In this document: positions 17,989-27,423 of the stretch, piece by piece
How the letters are laid out: each line of letters opens with the position of its first letter
How positions within the stretch are numbered: position 1 is the first letter of the stretch
Assembly: GCA_945865935.1 (NCBI GenBank)
Contig: CAMBFI010000012.1
Coordinates: 22,910 to 86,909, forward strand
From: Bordetella parapertussis
GTDB lineage: Bacteria > Pseudomonadota > Gammaproteobacteria > Burkholderiales > Burkholderiaceae_B
DNA length: 64,000 bases
Direction: 5' to 3'
Program-made: the position numbers and the translations under genes
The notes under the pieces: model-generated
What the model saw: only the letters and a program-made list of their open reading frames with translations
What the model was told of the DNA's origin: nothing
Database searches by the model: none

Positions 17989-19422
17989 ATGTCGCCACGC
18001 AAGAAAACCTCCTCCGTCGAATCTTTGCCGAAGCTCACACCCATCACGAAGCGCACTGTGAAGATCATGCGCGACGAGAGCTATGCCTGGTGGCACCTAT
18101 TGCGCCATGAATGGCTGCCAATATTGAGCATGATCTTTGGTGTCAGTCTATTGTTGTTCTTTTGGGAGCCGATTCCACCAAACGTAACTGGCATTGCAGT
18201 AGGACGACAAGGGACTTCTGATGGAATCTATGGTGAAAAACTAGCCGCCTTTTTCGCAGAACATGGCGTCAAGCTCAATATCACGTATACCGAGGGTGGC
18301 AAGCAGCCAATCTCCGCGATGGAACGTGAAAAGTCCATTCATAGTGCAATCGTCCTAGGTGGGCTTTACAAAAAACACGAGCTCGATCACAAAGCGCTTT
18401 CCCTCGGTAGCTCACAATACGAACCGTTGTGGCTGTTTTACCGAGGCAATATCGTTACAACCGAGCAACCTGTTGTTCATTTTGCTACCACCACGGGCAT
18501 CGCGATAGGTGAGCCTGGGTCGGGCTCCAATGCGATCGTACAGGAGGTCATTAAATCGAACCGGCCTGACGTAACCGCCTCATATAAATTGCTAGAGTGG
18601 CCCTATTTAAAATCTGTGGACGCACTGATTGCCGGCGAGATTCAAGCACTCGCCGTTGTCGACGGGTTTGAATCACCCATCATCCAAAAACTTTTGGCAG
18701 ACCCAAACATCCACATTGCCAACTTTCCGCTGGCACCTGCGTATGTCAAACGCCTTCCGCAACTTGACCTTGTTTCGATTCCGCGCGGCTCGTTTAGTAG
18801 CGATCCGATTTCTCCGGCGACTGACATCAACATGGTCTCAACGACTCTGTCCCTTGTCGTCGAAAAAAACCTGCACCCCGCGCTTCAACTTTTATTTTTG
18901 ATGGCAATGGATCATCTTGGCGAATCTCGCGATCAGTTTTTTGCCAAGCAGGACGAGTTTCCCTCTCACAAAGACAGTAACGTTCCGTTAGCACCCATCG
19001 CAAAAAAATATTTCACAAACGGCGCGCCGGTGGCTTTGAGTTACGTCGGGTTTAGGCTTGCGAGTCTCAGTGATCGCATCTGGTTCTTTATCTTAAGTGC
19101 TTTGGCGATTGTGTATCCGCTTTATCGATTAATCCCAAATTTTCGCTCTACGCTTGGGGATATCAAGATAAGTGACGCACAGGACATGCTGTACGACCTA
19201 CAAGAACGCTTTGTGCACGCAGAAACGATCGAACAATTCGATGTTGTGATGCGTGACTTTATACAATTCCAACAAGAGGTTAACGCATTGATGCCACGTA
19301 TTAGCGTGTCTCACTACTACCAGCTCGCCCGACCAACCGAGTACGTAAAAAAAGTGTCACAGGAACGCCGCGAAGTCATTTTCCGCTCCCAAAATATGAC
19401 GCAAGCAAAGTCTGAAACCTGA
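17989..19422 (+). CDS. Membrane-tethered TAXI-family TRAP receptor-like protein
   Basis: 477 residues. An N-terminal membrane helix (HEWLPILSMIFGVSLLLFF, about 38-57), a TAXI-type periplasmic binding domain (about 65-335, opening with VTGIAVGRQGTSDGIYGEKLAAFF), a second helix near 365-385 (IWFFILSALAIVYPLY), and a roughly 90-residue helical cytoplasmic tail. Ordinary TAXI receptors are soluble; two anchors plus an internal tail suggest sensing or scaffold duty rather than delivery to a permease. No TRAP permease gene is adjacent. The Met at 18067 is an alternative start. Confidence 0.75.
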   Translation: MSPRKKTSSVESLPKLTPITKRTVKIMRDESYAWWHLLRHEWLPILSMIFGVSLLLFFWEPIPPNVTGIAVGRQGTSDGIYGEKLAAFFAEHGVKLNITYTEGGKQPISAMEREKSIHSAIVLGGLYKKHELDHKALSLGSSQYEPLWLFYRGNIVTTEQPVVHFATTTGIAIGEPGSGSNAIVQEVIKSNRPDVTASYKLLEWPYLKSVDALIAGEIQALAVVDGFESPIIQKLLADPNIHIANFPLAPAYVKRLPQLDLVSIPRGSFSSDPISPATDINMVSTTLSLVVEKNLHPALQLLFLMAMDHLGESRDQFFAKQDEFPSHKDSNVPLAPIAKKYFTNGAPVALSYVGFRLASLSDRIWFFILSALAIVYPLYRLIPNFRSTLGDIKISDAQDMLYDLQERFVHAETIEQFDVVMRDFIQFQQEVNALMPRISVSHYYQLARPTEYVKKVSQERREVIFRSQNMTQAKSET

Positions 19423-19513
19423 TGGTGATGAAAACCATGATTTCTATCAGGTCGCTATAGCTATTAGCCAATCCGTCAGGTATAACAACGTAATTAATAC
19501 AATGGAGATACAC

Positions 19514-20497
19514 ATGCGCCTTCTTTCCTTCACCACCCGCGCCATCCTCGCTGGCACAGCATTAGCGGCGACTCTCATTAGCACGGCTTCGGCACAGGCT
19601 GATTACCCGAATCGCCCTGTGTCTGTCGTCGTTCCACAAGCGACAGGCGGTGCTAACGACACGATTGCACGCATCGTTGCTGCCAAACTAAGCGAGGTGC
19701 TCGGTCAACAGTTTGTTGTCGAAAACCGCCCCGGTGCAGGTGGCAATATCGGTACCTCGGCCACAGCCAAAGCCAAGCCTGATGGCTACACTCTTTTGCT
19801 CACGACAAACAGCACGCAAGTGATCAACCCTTGGCTCTACAAGACAACGGGCTTTGATCCAATCAAGGACTTCACCCCTGTCGGTCTAGTTGCCAGTGCC
19901 GGCTATGTGCTCGTGGTCAACTCCGCCTTCCCGGCCAACAATGTGAATGAACTCATCGCGCAAGCCAAGGCAAATCCCGGCAAGATTAACTATGCCTCAG
20001 CAGGTAATGGCACGCTCAATCATCTGATTGTTGAGATGTTCAAGCAGAAAGTCGGCATCGATATGCAACATGTACCATATAAAGGTGCTGCTGCGGCCGC
20101 TACAGACGTAGCAGGTGGTCAAGTGCCCGTATCCGTCCAGAGCGCGCCCTCCTCCTTGGCTTTGCTCGCCTCAGGCAAGATCAAGGCCTTAGCCGTCACC
20201 AACGAAAAACGTATTGCTGCCCTGCCCAATACGCCATCCATTAGCGAAACCATTCCCGGTTTCGGCTCAACACCGTGGTACGGTATTTTGGCGCCGGCTG
20301 GCACACCAGCGGCTATCGTTGACAAACTCAATGCCGCGATCAAAACCGCGTTAGCAGATAAGGACGTTCAAGGCAAACTAATCAAGCAAGGCTGCGATCC
20401 CTTGCAAAACACGCCACAACAGTTCGCCGCGCTGATCAAGAATGACCTTGCAACTTGGGAAAAAATCGTTAAAGATTCTGGCGCGCGGGTAGATTAA
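19514..20497 (+). CDS. Bug/TctC-family periplasmic binding protein (copy 2)
   Basis: 327 residues from the ATG at 19514, preferred over one 12 bases upstream because GGAG lies six bases before it. Signal peptide ends in STASAQA. Family motifs: VVPQATGGANDTIAR, VVENRPGAGGNIG, KPDGYTLLL and HVPYKGAAAA. It opens the catabolic block and converges with the VOC gene. Ligand unknown. Confidence 0.9.
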   Translation: MRLLSFTTRAILAGTALAATLISTASAQADYPNRPVSVVVPQATGGANDTIARIVAAKLSEVLGQQFVVENRPGAGGNIGTSATAKAKPDGYTLLLTTNSTQVINPWLYKTTGFDPIKDFTPVGLVASAGYVLVVNSAFPANNVNELIAQAKANPGKINYASAGNGTLNHLIVEMFKQKVGIDMQHVPYKGAAAAATDVAGGQVPVSVQSAPSSLALLASGKIKALAVTNEKRIAALPNTPSISETIPGFGSTPWYGILAPAGTPAAIVDKLNAAIKTALADKDVQGKLIKQGCDPLQNTPQQFAALIKNDLATWEKIVKDSGARVD

Positions 20498-20508
20498 GCG
20501 TTTACACG

Positions 20509-21003
20509 TTAAGCATCATTTGCTTGTCGCAGAGCATTGCCAAGCGGTGATGCTGTAAGCGGTTTAAGAGACTTCGCCAGATCACCCCGCTGCGTCACAT
20601 CGACTGCCGCTCCTTCGTTGCGGGCGAAGCGAGCGTCTTCTCCGGAAAACACGAGCTCGATCTGCATTCCCTCAGGGTCTCTGAGAAATAATTGATGTAT
20701 TTCTCGCCCAGGCACACCAAATTCGGTAAACGCGACGCCATGGCGCTGAAGTCGCGCACGCGTAGCTTCTAGATCATTCGCTTTAAATGCGATATGGTCA
20801 AACGCATCGCTGCTTTGGCCAACAGGTACACGCCCCGTAGAAATATGCACAACAGCGCGTTCACCTAAATACATCCAAGCGCCGGGACGAGTAAAAGGCG
20901 GTCGCACCCCTTCGGTCAGCCCTAGCACCTCGGTGTAAAAACGCCTCATCCGCTCAAGGTCACTCGTCGTGACGTTGACATGATCGACATCCAAAATTGC
21001 CAT
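20509..21003 (-). CDS. VOC-family (glyoxalase/dioxygenase fold) protein
   Basis: 164 residues from the ATG at 21003, chosen because GAGGAAG stands just before it; an in-frame start 57 bases earlier lacks this. One betaalphabetabetabeta pair with presumed metal ligands His in DVDHVNV, His in FDHIAFKA and Glu in MQIELVF. Such proteins act as lyases, isomerases or dioxygenases on small acids. A 35-residue tail after the fold has no motif. It is transcribed opposite to the flanking Bug and GlcG-like genes, with which it probably shares a pathway. Confidence 0.8.
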   Translation of the reverse strand: MAILDVDHVNVTTSDLERMRRFYTEVLGLTEGVRPPFTRPGAWMYLGERAVVHISTGRVPVGQSSDAFDHIAFKANDLEATRARLQRHGVAFTEFGVPGREIHQLFLRDPEGMQIELVFSGEDARFARNEGAAVDVTQRGDLAKSLKPLTASPLGNALRQANDA

Positions 21004-21115
21004 GGCTGCTTCCTCGCTTGGGGACTTCCCTAGCATCAGACAAAATACCTTGTTATCCACTTACGCGGTCAAGTATAAGATCGCTAGACCCTTTAAAAAC
21101 ATTGCCACCTAAAAA

Positions 21116-21556
21116 ATGACAACAAACACCCCAATTCTAGACAAACCCATGCCTTATGGGCGCCCCATTACGCTCGAGCGAGCAAAGAAAATGATGCTTG
21201 CCGCCGAGGCGGAAGCAACAAAAAATCAATGGCCGGTCGCCATCGTGATTGCGGACTCTGCCGGCAGCTTGGTACTGGCTCAGCGTCTTGATCACACACA
21301 GCATTCAAGTATGGCGATTGCGACCGGCAAGGCGTTAACCGCCGTGAACTTCCGTCGACCAACCAAAATGTTTCAAGATGGGATTGCCGCAGGTGGCGAG
21401 GGCTTACGTTTCATGGCAGTGCCAGGCGTCACCCCGCTCGAAGGCGGGTTTCCCATCATCGACAATGGGGAAGTGATCGGCGGGATTGGGGTCTCTGGCG
21501 TGCTGTCGCACCAAGACGCTCAAGTCGCTCAGGCGGGGATGGCGACAATCCAATAA
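21116..21556 (+). CDS. GlcG/HbpS-family protein (DUF336)
   Basis: 146 residues with the family pattern: ITLERAKKMMLAAEAEA, VAIVIADSAGSLV, ATGKALTAVNFRRPT, and the glycine-rich GGFPIIDNGEVIGGIGVSG end. GlcG is encoded with glycolate genes and HbpS binds haem, but most members have no known role and sit in catabolic operons, as here. It is followed 92 bases later by a Bug gene on the same strand. Confidence 0.85.
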   Translation: MTTNTPILDKPMPYGRPITLERAKKMMLAAEAEATKNQWPVAIVIADSAGSLVLAQRLDHTQHSSMAIATGKALTAVNFRRPTKMFQDGIAAGGEGLRFMAVPGVTPLEGGFPIIDNGEVIGGIGVSGVLSHQDAQVAQAGMATIQ

Positions 21557-21648
21557 AAATTTAAGAGAAAGGTCGGAGAACCCGACGAGATGAAGCAGTT
21601 GTAATAGTTGTGTTTATTTAGAACCATAAAAACCAGGAGACGATAATC

Positions 21649-22620
21649 ATGCTGTCAACAATCGTAAGAACCTTAGGCATCGCCGTATTAGGAGCTGCTC
21701 TGGCTGGGCCAGCTATTGCTCAAACTAACTTTCCAAGCAAGCCTGTAAAAATCGTAGTGCCTTTCACCGCCGGCAGTCAGGTTGATATCGTTGCGCGTGA
21801 ACTTGGACGCGGACTTCAAGAGATCTGGGGTCAGCCCGTGATCGTTGACAATCGTCCTGGCGCGGGTGGCACGATCGGAAGTCGCATCGTTGCAGGCGCA
21901 GACCCCGACGGCACGACGTTAATGTTTACCTCGGCCTCGCACGCCATCAATCCTACACTTTACAAGTCCTTGCCCTACGATACGCTCAAAGATTTCACAG
22001 GCGTGACCTTTGGAACAAGCGTACCGAACGTACTCGTCGTTTCTCCATCGCTTGGCGTCAAAACTGTACAGGACCTCATCAAGCTCATTAACGCGCAACC
22101 AGGTAAATTGAATTTCGCGTCTGCAGGGGTTGGCAGCGGCACGCACTTTAACGGTGAAATGTTTAAAGGCATGGGCAAGCTTGACATCGTGCACGTTCCT
22201 TACAAAGGCACAGGCGAGGCACTCGTCGACACGACAGCCGGCCGCGCTGCGTTTTACTGGTCGCCCCTGGGCTTAACCTTGCCCTTTATCAAAGAAGGTA
22301 AGCTCATTGCGTTAGCGGTGAGTACCGATAAACGCGCAGCATTGATGCCCAACATTCCAGCGATCTCGGAAGTTATCCCCGGCATGATCTATGACCACTG
22401 GTATGGCCTCATGGCGCCTGGAAAAACACCACCCGCGATTGTTGCAAAAATCTCTAAAGACGCAGCGACGGTTCTGAATTCTCCCGCCGTCGTCAAGTCG
22501 CTCAATGCCCAAGGCGTGAGCCCAGCACCTACAACGCCCGCACAGTTCAACGCCTTCATCGCCGCGGAAATCAAACGTCTCGGTGATGTGGTGATTAGCG
22601 CCAACATTCCTCGTCAATAA
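21649..22620 (+). CDS. Bug/TctC-family periplasmic binding protein (copy 3)
   Basis: 323 residues with signal peptide ending GPAIAQ and family motifs VPFTAGSQVDIVAR, VDNRPGAGGTIG, DPDGTTLMF and HVPYKGTGEAL. CAGGAGA stands ten bases before the ATG. The APGG position reads TAGS, which may alter the ligand pocket. It precedes the cupin and ThDP-enzyme genes on the same strand and likely recognises their substrate. Confidence 0.9.
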   Translation: MLSTIVRTLGIAVLGAALAGPAIAQTNFPSKPVKIVVPFTAGSQVDIVARELGRGLQEIWGQPVIVDNRPGAGGTIGSRIVAGADPDGTTLMFTSASHAINPTLYKSLPYDTLKDFTGVTFGTSVPNVLVVSPSLGVKTVQDLIKLINAQPGKLNFASAGVGSGTHFNGEMFKGMGKLDIVHVPYKGTGEALVDTTAGRAAFYWSPLGLTLPFIKEGKLIALAVSTDKRAALMPNIPAISEVIPGMIYDHWYGLMAPGKTPPAIVAKISKDAATVLNSPAVVKSLNAQGVSPAPTTPAQFNAFIAAEIKRLGDVVISANIPRQ

Positions 22621-22657
22621 AAACCTTTCCCAACATAGCCATCTCGCTAGGAACCGT

Positions 22658-23053
22658 ATGAGCAAGTCTTCCACTACCAGTCACCAAGCCGCCTTTACCA
22701 GCCACATCGCGGAAGTGCTTTGGCAGGAATTCCCAGGACATCACGGAGGAGCCCTATCCAAAGCGCTTGTCTCTGAAGAAAATTCAGGGAGCAAGCGCAT
22801 TGACTATCGGATTTCATCCTACGAACCGATGGCTTATGTTGAGGAGCATGTTCACCAGGTACAAGAGCAGATCTATCACGTACTCAAGGGTGAAGGTATC
22901 TTGACGTTAAATGACCAAAAGAAATTGATGCGCGAGCATGACTATGTCTACATCCCTCCGGGGGTGAGGCATAGTTTTTCGAACACGGGGCTTGACCCCT
23001 TGGTGTTTTTGGTGATTACGACGCCAGTGCACGATCAAATCACACCCATCTGA
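22658..23053 (+). CDS. Small cupin-domain protein
   Basis: 131 residues, one cupin barrel. First motif: VEEHVHQVQEQIYHVLKGEG supplies two His and a Glu; the second, PPGVRHSFSNTG, supplies the last His, so the metal site is complete. Such single cupins are dioxygenases, decarboxylases or isomerases of small acids. It lies 37 bases after the Bug gene and 34 before the ThDP enzyme in one operon. Confidence 0.82.
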   Translation: MSKSSTTSHQAAFTSHIAEVLWQEFPGHHGGALSKALVSEENSGSKRIDYRISSYEPMAYVEEHVHQVQEQIYHVLKGEGILTLNDQKKLMREHDYVYIPPGVRHSFSNTGLDPLVFLVITTPVHDQITPI

Positions 23054-23087
23054 CTTTTTGTCTTAACTCCACACAGCGGACTAAAAC

Positions 23088-24866
23088 ATGGCAATGATGA
23101 AAGGCGGTCAGTTAATTGCCGAGACATTGGTACAAGAACGTGTGCCCTACATCTTTGGTATTTGCGGGCACGGTAACGTCGGCATTCTCGATGCTTTGTA
23201 CGATGTACGGGACAAAATTCAACTGATATCGCCTCGCCATGAGCAATGTGCTGGTCATATGGCTGACGCCTATTACCGTGTCAAGCATCGCCCCGTCGCG
23301 ACGCTTACTTCAACTGGGCCAGGGTCGGCCAACCTAGTCATGTCACTCGCCACGGCGTTATCCGATTCGTCTGCCTTTATGGCGATCACCGCTAACGTAC
23401 CCACCTCGCAACACAACCGTGCACCTTTTCAAGAGCTATACAAACACAATCAAGCGGACTTCGCGCAGGTGCTGCGTCCCGTAGTGAAACGCGCTTTTCA
23501 GCCGACACGCGTAGACATGTTGCCGCTTGCCTTGCGCCAAGCGATGGATACCATGGTGACAGGTCGTCCCGGTCCAGTGAACCTCGACATCCCCTACAAC
23601 GTGTTTCAAGAGGAAGCCGATGTTGAAGTGCCCGCGCGCTCTCATATCGACCGCCCGCATCGACCAGGCGCGAGCGACTATGACATCAATGAAGCGCTGA
23701 AGCTTCTTGAGCAAGCAAGGCAACCCGTATTGTTCATCGGCCACGGGGCCACGCTCGCAGAGGCGGGTCCAGAGATCACAGAATTCGTCAACAAATATGG
23801 CATCCCGGTCATCACCTCGCCCAACGGCATGGGCTGCGTGGACGGCAATAACCCCCTTGCGCTCGGCTTTATCGGACGAAACGGTGCGTATCCTGCCAAC
23901 CAGGCGGGAAGGTTTGCTGATTTAGTGATTACGATTGGCACACGCTTTGACGACCGCTCATCCTCAACTTGGTTACCGGGATATTCATGGAATTTTCCAA
24001 CCACCAAATTGATTCATATCGATATCGATCCGCAAGAGCTCGGACGCAACTACCCACCAACGCTTGGTATCATCGCGGACGCCAAGACCTTTATGGGTCA
24101 GCTATTGGCCGGTGCTTCGGCGCGCGCTGCCATCCATATCAATAACTGGGTACAGTGGCGTGAGCAAGTCCAAGGATGGCAAGCAGAGTGGGACAAGTTT
24201 GTTTCGCCACACTTTACTGATTCAACTAGCCCCTTACGTCCTGAGTTTGTGGTCAGTGCTGTTCAGCAAATGTTGCCCGACGATGCCATTCTGTCACTAG
24301 ACTCTGGTGTACATCACAACTGGTTCATGCAGTTCTGGCGGGCTAAGCGCCCTCAAAGCATGCTCAATAGCTGGGGTTATTCTTCGATGGGTTTTGGGGT
24401 GTGTGGCGTTCTTGGCGCGCAACTCGCCGCCCCCGATCGCCCATGCGTCGCCGTGGTGGGGGATGGTGGCTTCACGATGGCACCATACGTTTTATGTACG
24501 GCAGTGGAATACAACCTGCCTGTCGTCTGGATCGTGTGGAACAACTTCGCATGGGGTGCGATTCGCGATCTGCAGTACGGCCTGTTCGATGGCCGAGAAA
24601 TCGGCACTGCGTTTTACAAAGGGCAAACCGGTGAGCAATACAATCCCGACTTTGCTGCGTGGGCGAGAGCCTGCGGTGCAGATGGCATCACCGTGACCAA
24701 GCCTCAAGATCTCAAGGGAGCCATTGAACGCGCCATCAAGAATAAGCGCCCTTGCGTGATCGACGTACACGTTGATGCGAACATACGCCCACCGTCGACA
24801 GGAACCTGGCAGTTACCGCCTATTCCTTACAAGGAACCGATTTACGGCAAGCCGCACGCCCGTTAA
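23088..24866 (+). CDS. Thiamine-diphosphate enzyme, acetolactate synthase-like
   Basis: 592 residues, full three-domain ThDP fold. The catalytic Glu lies in SPRHEQCAGHMADAYYR (near 47), the central domain near 200-330, and the cofactor motif runs from GDGGFTMAP to NN around residues 465-490. No regulatory small subunit follows and no ilv genes are near, so biosynthetic acetolactate synthase is unlikely. A decarboxylase or carboligase acting on a 2-oxo acid or acyl-CoA in catabolism is more probable. It is the last plus-strand gene before a convergent FAD enzyme. Confidence 0.85.
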   Translation: MAMMKGGQLIAETLVQERVPYIFGICGHGNVGILDALYDVRDKIQLISPRHEQCAGHMADAYYRVKHRPVATLTSTGPGSANLVMSLATALSDSSAFMAITANVPTSQHNRAPFQELYKHNQADFAQVLRPVVKRAFQPTRVDMLPLALRQAMDTMVTGRPGPVNLDIPYNVFQEEADVEVPARSHIDRPHRPGASDYDINEALKLLEQARQPVLFIGHGATLAEAGPEITEFVNKYGIPVITSPNGMGCVDGNNPLALGFIGRNGAYPANQAGRFADLVITIGTRFDDRSSSTWLPGYSWNFPTTKLIHIDIDPQELGRNYPPTLGIIADAKTFMGQLLAGASARAAIHINNWVQWREQVQGWQAEWDKFVSPHFTDSTSPLRPEFVVSAVQQMLPDDAILSLDSGVHHNWFMQFWRAKRPQSMLNSWGYSSMGFGVCGVLGAQLAAPDRPCVAVVGDGGFTMAPYVLCTAVEYNLPVVWIVWNNFAWGAIRDLQYGLFDGREIGTAFYKGQTGEQYNPDFAAWARACGADGITVTKPQDLKGAIERAIKNKRPCVIDVHVDANIRPPSTGTWQLPPIPYKEPIYGKPHAR

Positions 24867-24876
24867 ATAGCGGGCA

Positions 24877-26559
24877 TCAGGCCCGACGCGACGCGTGCCG
24901 GGCTGCAAGGTATGCGAAAGTCAGTGCGGGGCCGAGTGTAATACCGGGCCCCGGATAGGCACCATTCATAATCGAAGCCATATCATTGCCACAGGCATAA
25001 AGCCCGGTGATCGCGTTACCGTCTGGGCCAAGCACACAGGCATTCGTATCCGTTTTTAGTCCAGCAGACATCCCTAGATCTGAAGGGATGACCTCGACGG
25101 CATAAAACGGTGCGCGATTAATCATTGCGACACAGGGATTGGGCTGTTGATCCATATCTCCGAGATGACATTGATACGCGTTCGAGCCGCGCCCGAACAT
25201 AGGATCCTCTCCGCGTGCGGCATGGACATTAAAGGAGTCCACGGTTTGCGTCAGACTTTCAGTCGCGACGCCCAGTTGTGTGGCAAGTTCAGCAATGGTC
25301 TGCGCGCGCTTTAAGTAGCCCGACGCAATATCTGCGTCAAGCATACGCGTGAAAGGTTTTATTTTGCCCAGCCCGTACTTCCATAAAAATTGACTGTCAC
25401 ACAGGAGATACGCTGGCACGGCATTATTCTGCGCCTTCACCTGCGCTTTAACAAACTCATGGTAAGAAACGGCTTCATTCACAAAGCGCTTACCCAGTTG
25501 ATTTACCGCAATCAATCCTGGCTTCGCACGGTCCGTGACCGTGTGCGGATAGACGCCAAGCGATTGATCCTCACGTCGAAAAACTGATACGGGCACCCAA
25601 AATCCGCCCTGTTGTGTTGCTTCAGACATTTGCGCATCCAGCGCTTGCGTCGCCAACTCTGCGCCGCGCAACTTTGCCTCAGAGAGCATACAGGCCGTGA
25701 TATCACTCACCCCTTCTGGAATGTAGCTTCGTCTGAGCAAAGCACAATGCGATACGCCACCCGTCGCAAGAATGACTGCTTTGTCTGCGATGATGTCCTG
25801 TGAGCCCTCTCGCGCATCGACGCGCACACCCGTCACACGTCCATGATCTGGAGTCTTCAGCAGCTCGACTACAGGGGTCTCTACTTTGACCGTCACACCC
25901 AGTGCCAGAACGGACTTGTACAGGCGCCCCGCCAACGCATTACCCAGATATAGGGTCGTTCCGCGTTGGTGCGTCAGTCGCTGGAAAGCATACCGAACGA
26001 CTAATTTGATTGCATGAATGGTCGAGCGCAGCGATCGGCCTACGCGTCGCAAATGAGGAATATCTTCTCGGCTCACCATCATTGCGCCGAACAACATAAA
26101 CTCCGGCAAGGGCCATCTCAGGTCTGCGAAATGACTCCCTAGCTCACGCCCATCAAAGGGCACCGGCTCAAGGACACGGCCGCCAAGTGTTGCACCGGAT
26201 AACTCTGGATAGTAATCAGGGTACCGTTTAACAGGACGCAATTTGAGGGTCGTATGCTGCTCAAGGTAGCGAATGGCTGGATCAGATTCGTTTAAAAACG
26301 TATCCATGCCCTCGCTTGAATCTGGAACAGTCTGCTTGAGATAACTGACGGCAGACTCAAGGCTGTCCTCCAGACCAACAGAACTCATCTTATGGTTTGC
26401 AGGAATCCAGACCATTCCCCCAGAAATGGCCGTGGTGCCTCCGATACTCTTTGCCGATTCCAACAGCAGTACGGATTGTCCTTCACTTGCAGCAACGGCG
26501 GCGGCGCAAAGCCCAGCCGCTCCGCTGCCAACAACGATGACGTCGTATCTGTTACGCAT
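24877..26559 (-). CDS. FAD-dependent oxidoreductase, ketosteroid-dehydrogenase/fumarate-reductase flavoprotein type
   Basis: 560 residues. FAD site VVGSGAAGLCAAAVAASEG at the N-terminus, SIGGTTAISGGMVW after it, and the C-terminal flavin motif GLYACGNDMASIMNGAYPGPGITLGPAL. The protein is KstD-like in layout: it dehydrogenates alpha,beta bonds of a ketone or reduces an enoate. No sterol-degradation genes are in the window, so the substrate is open. It sits ten bases after an SDR in a minus-strand operon. Confidence 0.85.
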   Translation of the reverse strand: MRNRYDVIVVGSGAAGLCAAAVAASEGQSVLLLESAKSIGGTTAISGGMVWIPANHKMSSVGLEDSLESAVSYLKQTVPDSSEGMDTFLNESDPAIRYLEQHTTLKLRPVKRYPDYYPELSGATLGGRVLEPVPFDGRELGSHFADLRWPLPEFMLFGAMMVSREDIPHLRRVGRSLRSTIHAIKLVVRYAFQRLTHQRGTTLYLGNALAGRLYKSVLALGVTVKVETPVVELLKTPDHGRVTGVRVDAREGSQDIIADKAVILATGGVSHCALLRRSYIPEGVSDITACMLSEAKLRGAELATQALDAQMSEATQQGGFWVPVSVFRREDQSLGVYPHTVTDRAKPGLIAVNQLGKRFVNEAVSYHEFVKAQVKAQNNAVPAYLLCDSQFLWKYGLGKIKPFTRMLDADIASGYLKRAQTIAELATQLGVATESLTQTVDSFNVHAARGEDPMFGRGSNAYQCHLGDMDQQPNPCVAMINRAPFYAVEVIPSDLGMSAGLKTDTNACVLGPDGNAITGLYACGNDMASIMNGAYPGPGITLGPALTFAYLAARHASRRA

Positions 26560-26568
26560 ACACGTAAT

Positions 26569-27291
26569 CTAGACCAGTCCACCATTCGGCTGAATGATCT
26601 GACCGTGAATCCATGAGGCGCGATCCGAGGCCAAGAACGCCACCACATCGGCCACCTCGGCGGGTTTGCCAATACGGTTGAAGGGGCTCATTGAGGCGGC
26701 ACGCTGCTTAGCCTCTTCGGTCTTGCCTGCATTGAACAAATCAGTATCCACAGCGCCTGGTGCCACACCATTGACACGCACACCACGTGGGCCGAGTTCC
26801 TTGCCCATTGAGCGCAAGAGCGATTCAACTGCAGCCTTGGTCGCCGTGTAGGGGCCTCCGCCCGGCACCGCATTGCGTACCATGGAGGTTGTAATGCCGA
26901 TAATTGATCCATCATCCAGCACTTCTTTCGCCGCCTCGGTCAGGACGTTAAACGCACCGAACACGTTCACCTCCATCAACCGACGGAAGTTGTCGTGCGT
27001 GAACTGCCCCATGGGGACATAAGGCTGATTAATCCCTGCATTCACCACAACCGTCTGGGGACGCGTACCAAAATCCTTAGCCGCTTGTGCAAATACACCT
27101 TGCACGGCTGCCGGATCGCATACATCAGCCGAATACGCCTTAATCTGTCCTGTTTTTTCTTGTGCTTTGGCTTCGTCAGGCTTGGTTATATACGTAAAAG
27201 CGACATGGAATCCATCCTGGGCTAAAGCCTGCACACAGGCAGCACCAATCCCGCGTGAGCCACCAAACACTAAAGCTAAAGGTTTTGTCAT
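26569..27291 (-). CDS. SDR-family oxidoreductase
   Basis: 240 residues, classical SDR: GGSRGIGAACVQALA, NAG in VVNAGINQPYV, catalytic Ser then YTATKAAVESL (Tyr, Lys), and the C-terminal HGQIIQPNGG. FabG-like fold; alcohol/ketone interconversion on a pathway intermediate is likely. The FAD enzyme follows after nine bases. The gap to the flavin reductase upstream is 132 bases, and nothing notable was found in it. Confidence 0.87.
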   Translation of the reverse strand: MTKPLALVFGGSRGIGAACVQALAQDGFHVAFTYITKPDEAKAQEKTGQIKAYSADVCDPAAVQGVFAQAAKDFGTRPQTVVVNAGINQPYVPMGQFTHDNFRRLMEVNVFGAFNVLTEAAKEVLDDGSIIGITTSMVRNAVPGGGPYTATKAAVESLLRSMGKELGPRGVRVNGVAPGAVDTDLFNAGKTEEAKQRAASMSPFNRIGKPAEVADVVAFLASDRASWIHGQIIQPNGGLV

Positions 27292-27423
27292 TTTTTGTCC
27301 CTAGTCATGTTGTCGTAACTGTAGATTATCAACGAAATGCTAGATCCAACAAGCATAGTCCTGTCGCTTTTATGTTTTTCCAGCCTCTCGCGACTTTTTT
27401 CTTGCTATCGCGGCTTCTTCAGC

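Noticed and set aside
24867..24890. Terminator between the ThDP and FAD genes
   Set aside because: Only a 5-bp CGGGC/GCCCG stem without a T tract; too weak to call.
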